Below, piece by piece: positions 1-7,003 of a stretch of 64,000 nucleotides of DNA. The stretch is taken from NCBI GenBank assembly GCA_902587025.1, contig CACIJJ010000001.1:62001-126000 (forward strand), read 5' to 3'. Both the position numbers and the translations under genes were made by a program. Source of the stretch: an uncultured Candidatus Actinomarina sp. Its GTDB lineage: Bacteria; Actinomycetota; Acidimicrobiia; Actinomarinales; Actinomarinaceae. The number at the start of each line of letters is the position of its first letter. The first letter of the stretch is position 1. The notes beneath the pieces were generated by a model that was not told the origin of the DNA, did no database searches, and saw nothing but the letters and a program-made list of their open reading frames with translations.

Positions 1-1002
1 AGCGTAATCTACAATTATTTTATTTGTTTTGAAATTAATCAAATCAAATCTTCCTTTTGGGTTTTTCAGATTCGAAATATTTTCTATGATTTGGTCTACA
101 TTTTTTATTTTTGAATAATATGCCATAGAAAAAGCAAGTAAAAAATTTTGATAAAAATTTGGACCAACGATATCTAATTCAAAATCGTATATTTTTTTAT
201 TAATTTCTATTTTCAAACTAGTTTTTGGAAATGTCTTTTTTTCTAATATTTGTAAATCGGCTTGAGTGTCTGAGCTTATTTTAAAAGATGGCAAAGATGA
301 ATTTTGAGCAACTTTATTACCCCATTCATTATCTATATATACATACTTATCTGATAGCTGGTTTGAGAATAACTTTAATTTTGAATTAAAGTAATTCTCA
401 ATATTTGTATGGTAATCAAAATGATCTTGAGATAGGTTTGTAAAACCTGAGGTATTAAATCTAATGCCGTTAAATCTATCTTGATCTAAAGCATGTGATG
501 AAGCTTCAAGAATTATATTATTGTATTTTTTAAAATCTGACTTACCGAGTAATTTAAGAATATTAAATAATTTAGGTGAGGTTAAGTGTTTTTCATTTGT
601 TATTTCAGAAAATAATTCGTCTTCATTAGTTCCAATAAATAAACTCTCTGGACCAAGTAATTCTTTAAGATAAGCTCCTGTTGTTGTTTTCCCATTTGTT
701 CCTGTAATGCCAAAGTACTTTTTTGATTCATAGTCATTACATAGGTAATTGTATGAATCAAGAAAAACTTCACTATAATTTTTTGCTTTAATTACTTTAT
801 CATCATTCGAACTGCAATTTAAAGATGTAATGACTAGCTTCACTTTCTTCTTTAAGGACTCATCTACATATTTGTTTAACTTATCTTTATCTTCATGATT
901 AATAAATAGCACTGACCCTTCCTCGACATCTAATGAGCTGTTAACAAAATTTTTAATATCAATTTCAGTAAATTTTAATTCAGACAAATTAAGTTCACTC
1001 AT
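1..1002 (-). CDS. murE: UDP-N-acetylmuramoyl-tripeptide synthetase MurE (3' part outside the window)
   Basis: Adds the third residue of the peptidoglycan stem peptide (meso-diaminopimelate in most actinobacteria) to UDP-MurNAc-L-Ala-D-Glu in the cytoplasm. Reading the minus strand from the ATG at 1002 gives about 334 residues before the window edge. I see the Mur-ligase ATP loop GTNGKTTT, the downstream HFDYH segment followed by a YF-SKLKLF stretch as in MurE, and a late GRFDLI followed by VDYA, which is the usual entry to the C-terminal domain. It starts 1 nt after the ftsI stop, so it is co-transcribed with the division cluster. The C-terminal ligase domain that fixes the amino acid specificity is not visible, so DAP versus lysine is unproven. 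Confidence 0.9.
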   Translation of the reverse strand, partial: MSELNLSELKFTEIDIKNFVNSSLDVEEGSVLFINHEDKDKLNKYVDESLKKKVKLVITSLNCSSNDDKVIKAKNYSEVFLDSYNYLCNDYESKKYFGITGTNGKTTTGAYLKELLGPESLFIGTNEDELFSEITNEKHLTSPKLFNILKLLGKSDFKKYNNIILEASSHALDQDRFNGIRFNTSGFTNLSQDHFDYHTNIENYFNSKLKLFSNQLSDKYVYIDNEWGNKVAQNSSLPSFKISSDTQADLQILEKKTFPKTSLKIEINKKIYDFELDIVGPNFYQNFLLAFSMAYYSKIKNVDQIIENISNLKNPKGRFDLINFKTNKIIVDYA

Positions 1003-1003
1003 T

Positions 1004-2680
1004 TTATTTATCCGGTTCTAGGTTTCTTACAATATTCTTAAATATTGGTGCAGCTGTAGAACCACCTGTTACATACTCTGAAATCGGAGAGCCTAGTGCG
1101 CCCCATAAAATTACTGATCCAACTAGTGGTCCTTCATTTGTCTCTATAAATCCAGTGAACGAAGTATTAAAGCGTTTATCTGAGTATCCAATTCCCTCCA
1201 GATATGTCCGGCTAGTTCCTGTTTTACCACCTATTACATAACCATTCATTCTTAAAGACTTACCTGTTCCATTGTCTCCTTCAACAACGTTAATAAGTAA
1301 TTTTTTCAATCTGTTGGACAAATCATTAGAAATAATTGATTTTTGATTTACATTCTGATCTAAATTTCTCAATAAAGAAAGTTGAATATCTTTACCACCA
1401 TTTGCAATTATGCTGTATCCCTTGACCATTTGATATTGAGTTGTGTTTATAGAATAACCTATTGAGAGAGAACTAAGACAGGTTTTACATGAATTATATT
1501 CTATAAATGATCCTTTAGATTCTCCAGATAGCTCTACACCTGTTCTAGAACCAAACCCAAATTTTTTCAAAAATTCCTCAACATTATCAATATTAGAATT
1601 GTTAACAATTTTTATAGTTCCTACGTTCGAAGATCTTTCTATGATTTCTTCAACAGTAAGATTTAGTGGTTCATGCTTTAAAAAATCTTTGAAGCATCCT
1701 TTGAATCCTTCATAATTATCATCACATGATCCATCGATAATTTCTATCTCATCTTCGACTAGGTATGAATTATTCTCATCAACGATATCCGATTCTATTA
1801 ATGATCCTATGGTAAATATTTTAAGTGCTGAACCAGGTTCGTAGTTTGCTCTTGCACTTATAAGGTCAATATCAAAATATTTATTATCTAAGGATGATGT
1901 CTCTGAAGAAATAAGTACTTCGCCTGTTAAAGAATTTGCAAAAACAACTGAACACTTAAAAGCTCCCGTATCGACTAATGCATCATTGCAGAGATTTTCC
2001 GTCAAATATTGTAATTCAGAGTCGATAGCAAGTACTAAATCTTCTCCATGTTTTGGTTGAATTGTCTTAATTTCACCTTGTGGAATTATTGCTCCATTTG
2101 GTGCTGATTCATACCTCAATTCTCCATTCTGTCCCTGAAGAAAATTATCAAAATAAAGTTCAAGTCCCTCTATTCCATTTCCATCTGGATCAACTAGTCC
2201 TATTAGATTGGATGTTGATTCATCATAAACATTTCTTTTATTTGATTGCTCTAAATGAACACCTTTATAATTCCAAGACTTAATTTTTTGACCAGTTTCA
2301 AAATCAACATTACGTTTAAGATAAAAAAAGCGAGAATTTTCTGTAATTTCATTTAAAATTTTATTCTCATCAATTCCTAATATTGGGGACAATACTTTAA
2401 TAAGACCTAAATCGTTTATCTCATTTGGTCTAATCGCTACATTGTAAGATTGGATGCTACTGGCCAGTACGTTAAAATGTTTATCATATATTGTTCCTCT
2501 TTTTGCTTCTAGAACTTCTACCCTTTCCCTGTAAGATAACGCTTGATCTTGAAAGTGATCAGATTCGATAAATTGTAAAGAATATACTTTTTGAATAAAT
2601 AGAAATGAGCCAAACAATACAAATGAAAATATCGTTAAGAACAAAAAATTTAATTTCAGTCTATTTCTAATAAATCTCAT
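1004..2680 (-). CDS. ftsI: Septal peptidoglycan transpeptidase (class B penicillin-binding protein, FtsI/PBP3)
   Basis: Cross-links septal peptidoglycan outside the membrane during division. The 558-residue protein has one N-terminal membrane segment (about 11-31), the class B dimerisation motif AKRGTIYD (59-66), and the three penicillin-binding motifs: SALK with catalytic Ser284 and Lys287, SSN at 350-352, and KTG at 486-488. No PASTA domain follows; the protein ends shortly after the transpeptidase domain. The start overlaps the ftsL-like stop by 4 nt and murE follows after 1 nt, which is the standard dcw order. Assignment to FtsI rather than another class B PBP rests on this context. Confidence 0.95.
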   Translation of the reverse strand: MRFIRNRLKLNFLFLTIFSFVLFGSFLFIQKVYSLQFIESDHFQDQALSYRERVEVLEAKRGTIYDKHFNVLASSIQSYNVAIRPNEINDLGLIKVLSPILGIDENKILNEITENSRFFYLKRNVDFETGQKIKSWNYKGVHLEQSNKRNVYDESTSNLIGLVDPDGNGIEGLELYFDNFLQGQNGELRYESAPNGAIIPQGEIKTIQPKHGEDLVLAIDSELQYLTENLCNDALVDTGAFKCSVVFANSLTGEVLISSETSSLDNKYFDIDLISARANYEPGSALKIFTIGSLIESDIVDENNSYLVEDEIEIIDGSCDDNYEGFKGCFKDFLKHEPLNLTVEEIIERSSNVGTIKIVNNSNIDNVEEFLKKFGFGSRTGVELSGESKGSFIEYNSCKTCLSSLSIGYSINTTQYQMVKGYSIIANGGKDIQLSLLRNLDQNVNQKSIISNDLSNRLKKLLINVVEGDNGTGKSLRMNGYVIGGKTGTSRTYLEGIGYSDKRFNTSFTGFIETNEGPLVGSVILWGALGSPISEYVTGGSTAAPIFKNIVRNLEPDK

Positions 2681-3000
2681 CTACTAAAACCCATTACAGT
2701 AGGACTCATTTCTTCAATGTTATTTAGTTTGTATGGGGTTTCAAGATCTAGGTTCAAGTTATTAACCCTTAGCCTGACATATGAATTTAATTTGGATAAA
2801 TTTTCAATATTTTCAAAAGAGTATTTCTTAATGTATTCAACATTTATATTTGCTCTTGAGCGTTCAAGTTCTACAATTTCAGCGTTAATTGATGAAAGTT
2901 CATTTGAAATTTCATTCATTTTTATATTTATAAAAAGTGAAAAAATAACAGATATCGATAAGAGTAAATATATTAAACGAAAAATATATTTTTTTCTCAT
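2677..3000 (-). CDS. ftsL: FtsL-like septum protein (single membrane segment plus coiled coil)
   Basis: A 107-residue protein with a short basic N-terminus, one membrane segment (about 6-27), then a helical, charged stretch with heptad-like hydrophobic spacing (about 28-70), the shape of FtsL/DivIC-type divisome proteins. Sequence identity in this family is too low to name it by motif. The call rests on architecture and on its position between rsmH and ftsI, where ftsL lies in most dcw clusters. It overlaps both neighbours by 4 nt. In the family, FtsL works with FtsB/FtsQ to recruit and activate FtsW-FtsI. Confidence 0.75.
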   Translation of the reverse strand: MRKKYIFRLIYLLLSISVIFSLFINIKMNEISNELSSINAEIVELERSRANINVEYIKKYSFENIENLSKLNSYVRLRVNNLNLDLETPYKLNNIEEMSPTVMGFSR

Positions 3001-3890
3001 AATTTAATCACGTACCTTAACGTTGCAGATTTTGCTCTTGAATTAGTTTCTATTTCTTTATTGCTGGGGTAATATTTTTTTTTGTTTGGAAATTTAAAAC
3101 TCTCTACATTGTTACAAACACATATTGCAATTGAAGGTTCGCAAGTACAACCAATGGTTAACTCGTTCATAAAATTTTTAACAATTTTATCTTCAAGGGA
3201 ATGATAAGAAATGCAAACTATCACTCCATTTTTTGAAATTACATCTTTTATACTAGTTAATGATTTTCTTAACTCATCTAACTCGTTATTAACTTGAATT
3301 CTTATCGCTTGAAAAATTCTTCGTATACTTTTTTCAATATAAATGGGATTCTGTTTTGGTAAAGCATCTTTAATTAGTTTTACCAAATCCTTTGTTTTGT
3401 AAATTGGCCGATTATCTACTATTTTTTTTGCAATTGAACTTGAATATCTTTCCTCTCCATAATTTTGAAAAACTAGCTTTAATTCTTCATAAGAAAATGA
3501 ATTCAATATATTTTCAGCAGTTAAAGATTCTTGTTGATTCATTCTCATATCTAAATCAGAATTAATTGAATATGAAAACCCTCTAGATGGTGTATCTATT
3601 TGATGACTTGAAACTCCGAGATCATAAAGAATTCCACTAATTGGAGTAAATGAATTCTTTTCTAAATAATCGTAGATTTTTGAAAAGTTTAACTGAACTA
3701 CATTATGGTTGTTCTTTTTACCTGCAATCGAATCATAATCACGGTCAAAACCAATCGCAGTAAATTTTTTTTCTGAATCAATAAATTCGAAATGAGAACC
3801 ATCGCCATAGGTTGCATCAATAAAATAACCCTCTGGAACATCTTTGAGTAAAGAAGAGATTTCTTCTTTCATAACGCCAACATGTGGCAT
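2997..3890 (-). CDS. rsmH: 16S rRNA (cytosine1402-N4)-methyltransferase RsmH (MraW)
   Basis: N4-methylates C1402 in the decoding centre of 16S rRNA using SAM. The SAM loop DATYGDGSH, the segment YDLGVSSHQID, the GFSY-DLDMRM motif and the C-terminal SYHSLEDKIVKNFM are all typical of RsmH. Two starts are possible: ATG at 3914 and ATG at 3890. I prefer 3890, because the protein then begins MPHVGVM, like family members, and an AGGG lies 8 nt upstream; the ATG at 3914 sits inside the 3' arm of a 21-nt hairpin (see 3909-4001). Using 3914 would add eight residues. The gene follows mraZ and overlaps ftsL by 4 nt. Confidence 0.95.
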   Translation of the reverse strand: MPHVGVMKEEISSLLKDVPEGYFIDATYGDGSHFEFIDSEKKFTAIGFDRDYDSIAGKKNNHNVVQLNFSKIYDYLEKNSFTPISGILYDLGVSSHQIDTPSRGFSYSINSDLDMRMNQQESLTAENILNSFSYEELKLVFQNYGEERYSSSIAKKIVDNRPIYKTKDLVKLIKDALPKQNPIYIEKSIRRIFQAIRIQVNNELDELRKSLTSIKDVISKNGVIVCISYHSLEDKIVKNFMNELTIGCTCEPSIAICVCNNVESFKFPNKKKYYPSNKEIETNSRAKSATLRYVIKL

Positions 3891-3908
3891 GTACCCAACC
3901 CTGTTACT

Positions 3909-4001
3909 GTTCATACCCAGCTCTCTAGAACTGGCACCAATTGGAAAGTTGGGCGGAGTAAGGGTGTTCCAATTTAGTTGTCTAGAGAGCTGGCTATGAA
4001 C
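3909..4001 (-). ncRNA. Long mraZ-rsmH intergenic hairpin, candidate mraW-type leader RNA
   Basis: The whole space between the mraZ stop and the rsmH start is one stem-loop. Arms 3909-3929 and 3981-4001 are complementary over 21 nt with a single C-C mismatch (3916), including a 13-bp perfect core. A second, inner 8-bp stem (3939-3946 with 3967-3974) closes a 20-nt loop that, read on the minus strand, contains ACTCCGCCC. The G+C-rich conserved-looking loop contrasts with the A+T-rich surroundings. There is no U-tract, so it is not a classic terminator. A conserved actinobacterial RNA motif upstream of mraW has been described; I believe this is a member, but I cannot run a covariance model. Confidence 0.75.
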
Positions 4002-4427
4002 TTATCCTTTCACTTCGTTTATATTTGCAAATTCATGATCTGCTTCATTTTGAATTTTTTTCCAAACTTTTGAAGACCAAATTTCAATTGTGTTTCCTGT
4101 GCCTGTAACAGTAACGTCACCATTAATTGGAATACTGCTGTAATCTCTTAAGTTTTCAGGAATTTGAATCCTTCCAGCTGAATCAAGCTTTGAGTCAACA
4201 GCGCCACTAAATATAGCTCTTCTTAGTTGACGTGATGATTTTTCAGTTACAGGAAGGTCAGCCATTCTCTCTGAGAGGAGTGACCAACTTTTCTTTGTAA
4301 GTATTTGTAGACAGTTATCTTGTCCCTTGGTGACTACACAGCCCTGTTGGAGCTCTCTTCTAAACTTCGATGGAATAACTACTCTACCCTTCGAGTCCAT
4401 TGTGTGTTGATACTCACCAAGGAACAC
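4002..4427 (-). CDS. mraZ: Transcriptional regulator MraZ
   Basis: Oligomeric DNA-binding protein of the AbrB-like fold that autoregulates the division cluster. Two MraZ repeats are visible: FLGEYQHTMDSKGRVVIP near the N-terminus and AVDSKLDSAGRIQIP in the middle. I place the start at the GTG at 4427, giving 141 residues and an N-terminus (V)FLGEYQHTMD like other MraZ proteins, with AAAGGCGGA about 6-12 nt upstream. A longer reading from the ATG at 4466 is unlikely because that ATG overlaps the -10 box TATAAT of the gene's own promoter. The gene heads the minus-strand dcw operon. Confidence 0.95.
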   Translation of the reverse strand: MFLGEYQHTMDSKGRVVIPSKFRRELQQGCVVTKGQDNCLQILTKKSWSLLSERMADLPVTEKSSRQLRRAIFSGAVDSKLDSAGRIQIPENLRDYSSIPINGDVTVTGTGNTIEIWSSKVWKKIQNEADHEFANINEVKG

Positions 4428-4490
4428 TTTTATCCGCCTTTCGTGCCTTGAACCACTTTGTGTCATTATATGACACTATATGACACTTTG
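4425..4490 (-). promoter_or_regulatory. MraZ-type operator repeats (AAAGTG / AGTGTCATAT)
   Basis: Read on the minus strand, the mraZ leader carries AAAGTGTCAT, then ATAGTGTCAT exactly one 10-bp turn later, and further AAAGTG copies just after the -10 box and at the mraZ start codon. Known MraZ sites are short direct repeats with a (A)GTG core spaced about 10 bp apart in front of mraZ. These repeats lie between and around the -35 and -10 boxes, so MraZ binding would block RNA polymerase. The operator role is inferred from this resemblance and position. Confidence 0.6.
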
Positions 4491-4493
4491 CAA
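4465..4493 (-). promoter_or_regulatory. Sigma-70-type promoter of the dcw operon
   Basis: On the minus strand there is TTGCAA (4493-4488), a 17-nt spacer, then a perfect TATAAT (4470-4465). Transcription would start near 4458, leaving a leader of about 30 nt before the GTG start of mraZ. This is the clearest promoter in the first part of the window and directly supports the shorter mraZ reading frame. Confidence 0.7.
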
Positions 4494-4513
4494 CACAATT
4501 TAAAAAAAATTTT

Positions 4514-5026
4514 TTATGCTGATATGAGAAATTCTTTCCACTCCGGATCAGGGTTAGAGCCAATAATTGTTTTAATCCAAAAATTACCTTCTGGCTTTAA
4601 AGGTGCTTGAGCTAGCTTTAATATTGTTTGATTTAAATACTTATCTGCTTTTATAAGGTTACATTTTTTACAACATGCAACAACATTCTGCCATTCATGT
4701 TGTCCCCCTTTTGATTTTGGAATTATATGATCAATTGACTCTGCTTGGTTACCACAATATTGACAAATATATTTGTCTCGTATAAAAATATTTTCGCGAT
4801 TTAAAGCAACTCTTCTAGCATACGGTGCTTTTACGTAATAATTCAAGGCAGCAACTTTTGGAATAGTGATTGTTGATGACTCAGATCTTATTTCAAAATT
4901 TGAATTTTTTATGACATTTATTTTGTTGGAAAGTAAAAGTGATATTGATCTCTTGGCTGATGCAATAGAAAGTGGTTGATAAGTTGCATTAAGTATTAAT
5001 GTTCTATGATTTTCAAAATTGTTCAT
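4514..5026 (-). CDS. HNH endonuclease family protein
   Basis: A 170-residue protein with an HNH nuclease domain: zinc pair C88/C91, the DH core (D99, H100) in IDHIIPKSKGG, the middle Asn at 114, and a second cysteine pair about 119/122 followed by NLIKADK. The N-terminal 80 residues (starting NATYQPLS) match the family of short actinobacterial HNH proteins often found in conserved, non-mobile neighbourhoods. No toxin partner or restriction gene lies nearby. It sits alone between mraZ and a MerR regulator on the same strand. Substrate is unknown; a housekeeping DNA-repair or RNA role is as likely as defence. Confidence 0.85.
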   Translation of the reverse strand: MNNFENHRTLILNATYQPLSIASAKRSISLLLSNKINVIKNSNFEIRSESSTITIPKVAALNYYVKAPYARRVALNRENIFIRDKYICQYCGNQAESIDHIIPKSKGGQHEWQNVVACCKKCNLIKADKYLNQTILKLAQAPLKPEGNFWIKTIIGSNPDPEWKEFLISA

Positions 5027-5053
5027 AATAAGATTTTAGAAGAGAAAAAGTTA

Positions 5054-5545
5054 TTACGCTTGTAACTGTTGAGATTGGATATCATCTTCAACTCTTGTTA
5101 AAAGATTTAAGAATCTCTCTTTATCAAGCTCGAACTTCGAAATGTCTTCTTCAACTTCTTTAGCAACAAAATCAATAGTTTCAAAGAATGCTAATTGTCC
5201 TTGCTTTAGAGCGTCAAAAACTTCGTTTTCCTCGACTGAATAAATTGTTTCTCCGTCAGAAATAAGTTTTGTTTTTGATAACTGATCTTGTAAGTCACCA
5301 TTTCTAGTTAAATACCTCCATGCACGCCTTACTCTTTGAATACTCATTCCATTATCTAATAATGTTTTGATTACTTTAAGTGAAACTATATCTCTAAATG
5401 AATATAGTTTTGGAACTCCTGGCTTACCGAAAGAAGACTGAATACTTGGAGAAACTAATTTAACTTTGTCCCAATACCTTAGTTGATGAGATGTGCATCC
5501 CGATAAATAGCATGCTTGTTTAGATGTAAACGCGTCTTTCTTCAA
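5054..5545 (-). CDS. MerR-family transcriptional regulator
   Basis: 163 residues. The N-terminal winged helix is recognisable: FTSKQACYLSGCTSHQLRYWD (about 6-26) with the MerR hallmark LRYWD, then a wing with PSIQ...GVPKLYSFRDIVSLKVI and the second helix pair ending NGMSIQRVRRAWRYL. The C-terminal half (about 80-163) is helical and acidic, without the cysteines of metal sensors or a known effector domain. The spacing to the HNH gene (27 nt) and DUF3040 gene (48 nt) allows separate or joint transcription. Its effector and target are not evident. Confidence 0.85.
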   Translation of the reverse strand: MKKDAFTSKQACYLSGCTSHQLRYWDKVKLVSPSIQSSFGKPGVPKLYSFRDIVSLKVIKTLLDNGMSIQRVRRAWRYLTRNGDLQDQLSKTKLISDGETIYSVEENEVFDALKQGQLAFFETIDFVAKEVEEDISKFELDKERFLNLLTRVEDDIQSQQLQA

Positions 5546-5593
5546 TCCCTTACTCCTTATTAAAATCAGACGTATTATTTAATTTAATTAATA

Positions 5594-5944
5594 CTATTTG
5601 TTTTGTCTAGAGGTATCTTTGTTTCTTACCAATTTATAGATTTGTTTAAAACTCCACTCCTGAATATTTTCAGCATTGAGTAGCGATCTAGTGTTGGTGA
5701 CAAAAACATATCCTGACAGAGCCATTACTACAAATCCAATAACTGCAAATGCAGCTTGTATTGTATAAGTTCCAATCATTGTGAAAAATCCAAGAATAAA
5801 AGTTATGAATGAAATTGATATTCTAGCTCTTGAAAAATTTGACAATGTTAAATTCTCAACAGCTTTCTCAAGTTTTGGATCATCTTTAGACAAACCCAAT
5901 TCTATTTGCTTTAATATTTCTTCTTCTTTTTTATTCAAACCCAT
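5594..5944 (-). CDS. DUF3040 membrane protein
   Basis: A 116-residue protein with the DUF3040 layout: an N-terminal helix starting GLNKKEEEILKQIE, a short acidic link (SKDDPKLEKAVE), and two adjacent membrane segments (about 43-63 and 65-84), then a basic tail. DUF3040 is largely restricted to actinobacteria, and a member (Rv2169c in Mycobacterium tuberculosis) lies close to mraZ, as here. Function is unknown; the link with the division cluster is purely positional. The start codon faces the phosphatase gene at 5986 across 41 nt. Confidence 0.85.
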   Translation of the reverse strand: MGLNKKEEEILKQIELGLSKDDPKLEKAVENLTLSNFSRARISISFITFILGFFTMIGTYTIQAAFAVIGFVVMALSGYVFVTNTRSLLNAENIQEWSFKQIYKLVRNKDTSRQNK

Positions 5945-5979
5945 ACAGAGATTTTAATATATTCTGAAACTACTCTGTA
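5944..5979. repeat. Inverted repeat in a divergent intergenic region
   Basis: TACAGAG (5944-5950) and CTCTGTA (5973-5979) form a 7-nt inverted repeat with a 22-nt centre between the divergent DUF3040 and phosphatase genes. It could be an operator or coincidence; nothing else supports it. Confidence 0.25.
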
Positions 5980-5985
5980 ATTAAG

Positions 5986-6534
5986 ATGAATATATTTTTA
6001 AGGCATGGAGAAGTTAAAAATCCTAAAGATATTTTATATTACAATATACCTGGTTATGAACTTTCAAAACTCGGCAAGTCTCAAGCTGAACATTCTGCTG
6101 AAGTTTTATCAAAAGATTTTAAAATAGAACAGATCATTTCCTCACCACTCCTCAGAGCTAGACAGACATCTGAAATAGTTAGCAATAAATTAAAAATGGA
6201 ATTTTCTATATCTGAGAAGATAACGGAATGGGATGGATTGTTAAATTGGAAAGGTTATACATTTGATGAAATTACTGAAACTAATGAATATTTAATCTAC
6301 AACGATGATCCGACTGAACTTAATACCAATGAAACTTTTTTTGAAACATTTCAAAGAGTTGAGGAGTTGTACAACAATAATAAGCATACATTATTTGTAA
6401 CACATCAGGACACAATTAGATCGTTCATGTTTTATAAATTAAAGTCAGAGAAATTTAACCAAGATAAACCGGGCCATTGTGAATTACAATATATTGAAAA
6501 TGATACTCTTCAAAAATATACTAACCGCGTCTAG
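5986..6534 (+). CDS. Histidine phosphatase superfamily protein
   Basis: 182 residues with the phosphoglycerate-mutase-like fold signature: the catalytic RHGE motif at 6-9, ISSPLLRARQTSEIV (about 51-65) carrying the second Arg of the phosphate pocket, an acidic donor region (SEKITEWDGLLNWKG), and the late FVTHQDTIRSF with the second catalytic His. Small members of this family are phosphatases for sugar phosphates, alpha-ribazole phosphate or other small molecules; the substrate cannot be told here. The gene ends in a CTAG that is also the stop of the facing gene. Confidence 0.85.
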   Translation: MNIFLRHGEVKNPKDILYYNIPGYELSKLGKSQAEHSAEVLSKDFKIEQIISSPLLRARQTSEIVSNKLKMEFSISEKITEWDGLLNWKGYTFDEITETNEYLIYNDDPTELNTNETFFETFQRVEELYNNNKHTLFVTHQDTIRSFMFYKLKSEKFNQDKPGHCELQYIENDTLQKYTNRV

Positions 6535-6746
6535 GTAAGTATATTATAAAGTATTATTAAAAAAATTCCAAAAAATGAGCAAAAACTAATTACCCCAACC
6601 AATGGTTCTATTGTTCGTAATATTTTTGAGTTGACTTTTTCAAGATAATATAAAACTAAATACTTACTTCCAAGAAAAGATAGAAACCCTGCAGCGATGA
6701 AATATACAAAACTAGATAACGATAACCATGGATTTACAAAATTCAT
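6531..6746 (-). CDS. Small hypothetical membrane protein
   Basis: 71 residues predicted to cross the membrane twice (about 11-31 and 48-69), joined by a short loop with charged residues. I do not recognise a family. Its stop codon is shared with the convergent phosphatase (CTAG), a packing style seen elsewhere in the window, which favours it being real. Its 5' end overlaps a small plus-strand ORF by 19 nt unless that ORF starts further in. Confidence 0.5.
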   Translation of the reverse strand: MNFVNPWLSLSSFVYFIAAGFLSFLGSKYLVLYYLEKVNSKILRTIEPLVGVISFCSFFGIFLIILYNILT

Positions 6747-7003
6747 CTTATATTACAATACTCATGCGTATGGTATTTAGTAAAAAATTTAAATTTATTG
6801 TATATTTTGTAGTAATTCTTTTGTCTATTTATATAGGTTACGTATTGGGTGTTACTTTTTGTTCACAAAACTGTCAAACTACAATTTTTATTAACATTTT
6901 TATAACTAATGTCGTTATGGTAGGTGGTGTTTTTACACTTGTTAGGTTGTCCGAAAAATCAATTACAGAATGGAATGACGATAATTACTATGAAAAAGAT
7001 TGA
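6728..7003 (+). CDS. Small hypothetical membrane protein
   Basis: 91 residues with two hydrophobic segments (about 23-42 and 51-70) around a short loop containing two cysteines (CSQNC), and an acidic C-terminal tail. No family is recognised. The ATG at 6728 lies within the facing gene; ATGs at 6764 and 6770 would avoid the overlap and leave the membrane segments intact. The stop overlaps the end of the convergent threonine aldolase by 16 nt. Composition is protein-like, but without homologues the call is moderate. Confidence 0.5.
   Translation: MDLQNSSYITILMRMVFSKKFKFIVYFVVILLSIYIGYVLGVTFCSQNCQTTIFINIFITNVVMVGGVFTLVRLSEKSITEWNDDNYYEKD

Noticed and set aside
2717-3007. 96-codon plus-strand ORF opposite ftsL
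   Set aside because: Runs antisense through ftsL with no own start signals; its sequence is the reflection of an A+T-rich membrane helix gene.
3909-4001. The mraZ-rsmH hairpin as a Rho-independent terminator
   Set aside because: No U-tract follows on the minus strand, rsmH begins immediately, and the inner stem and large loop are not terminator-like.
4428-4466. ATG at 4466 as the mraZ start
   Set aside because: The codon overlaps the TATAAT box and the 13 extra residues are not part of the MraZ pattern; GTG 4427 fits family and promoter.
4514-5026. HNH gene as part of a defence or mobile element
   Set aside because: No partner methylase, nuclease, integrase or repeats nearby, and the neighbours are conserved housekeeping genes.
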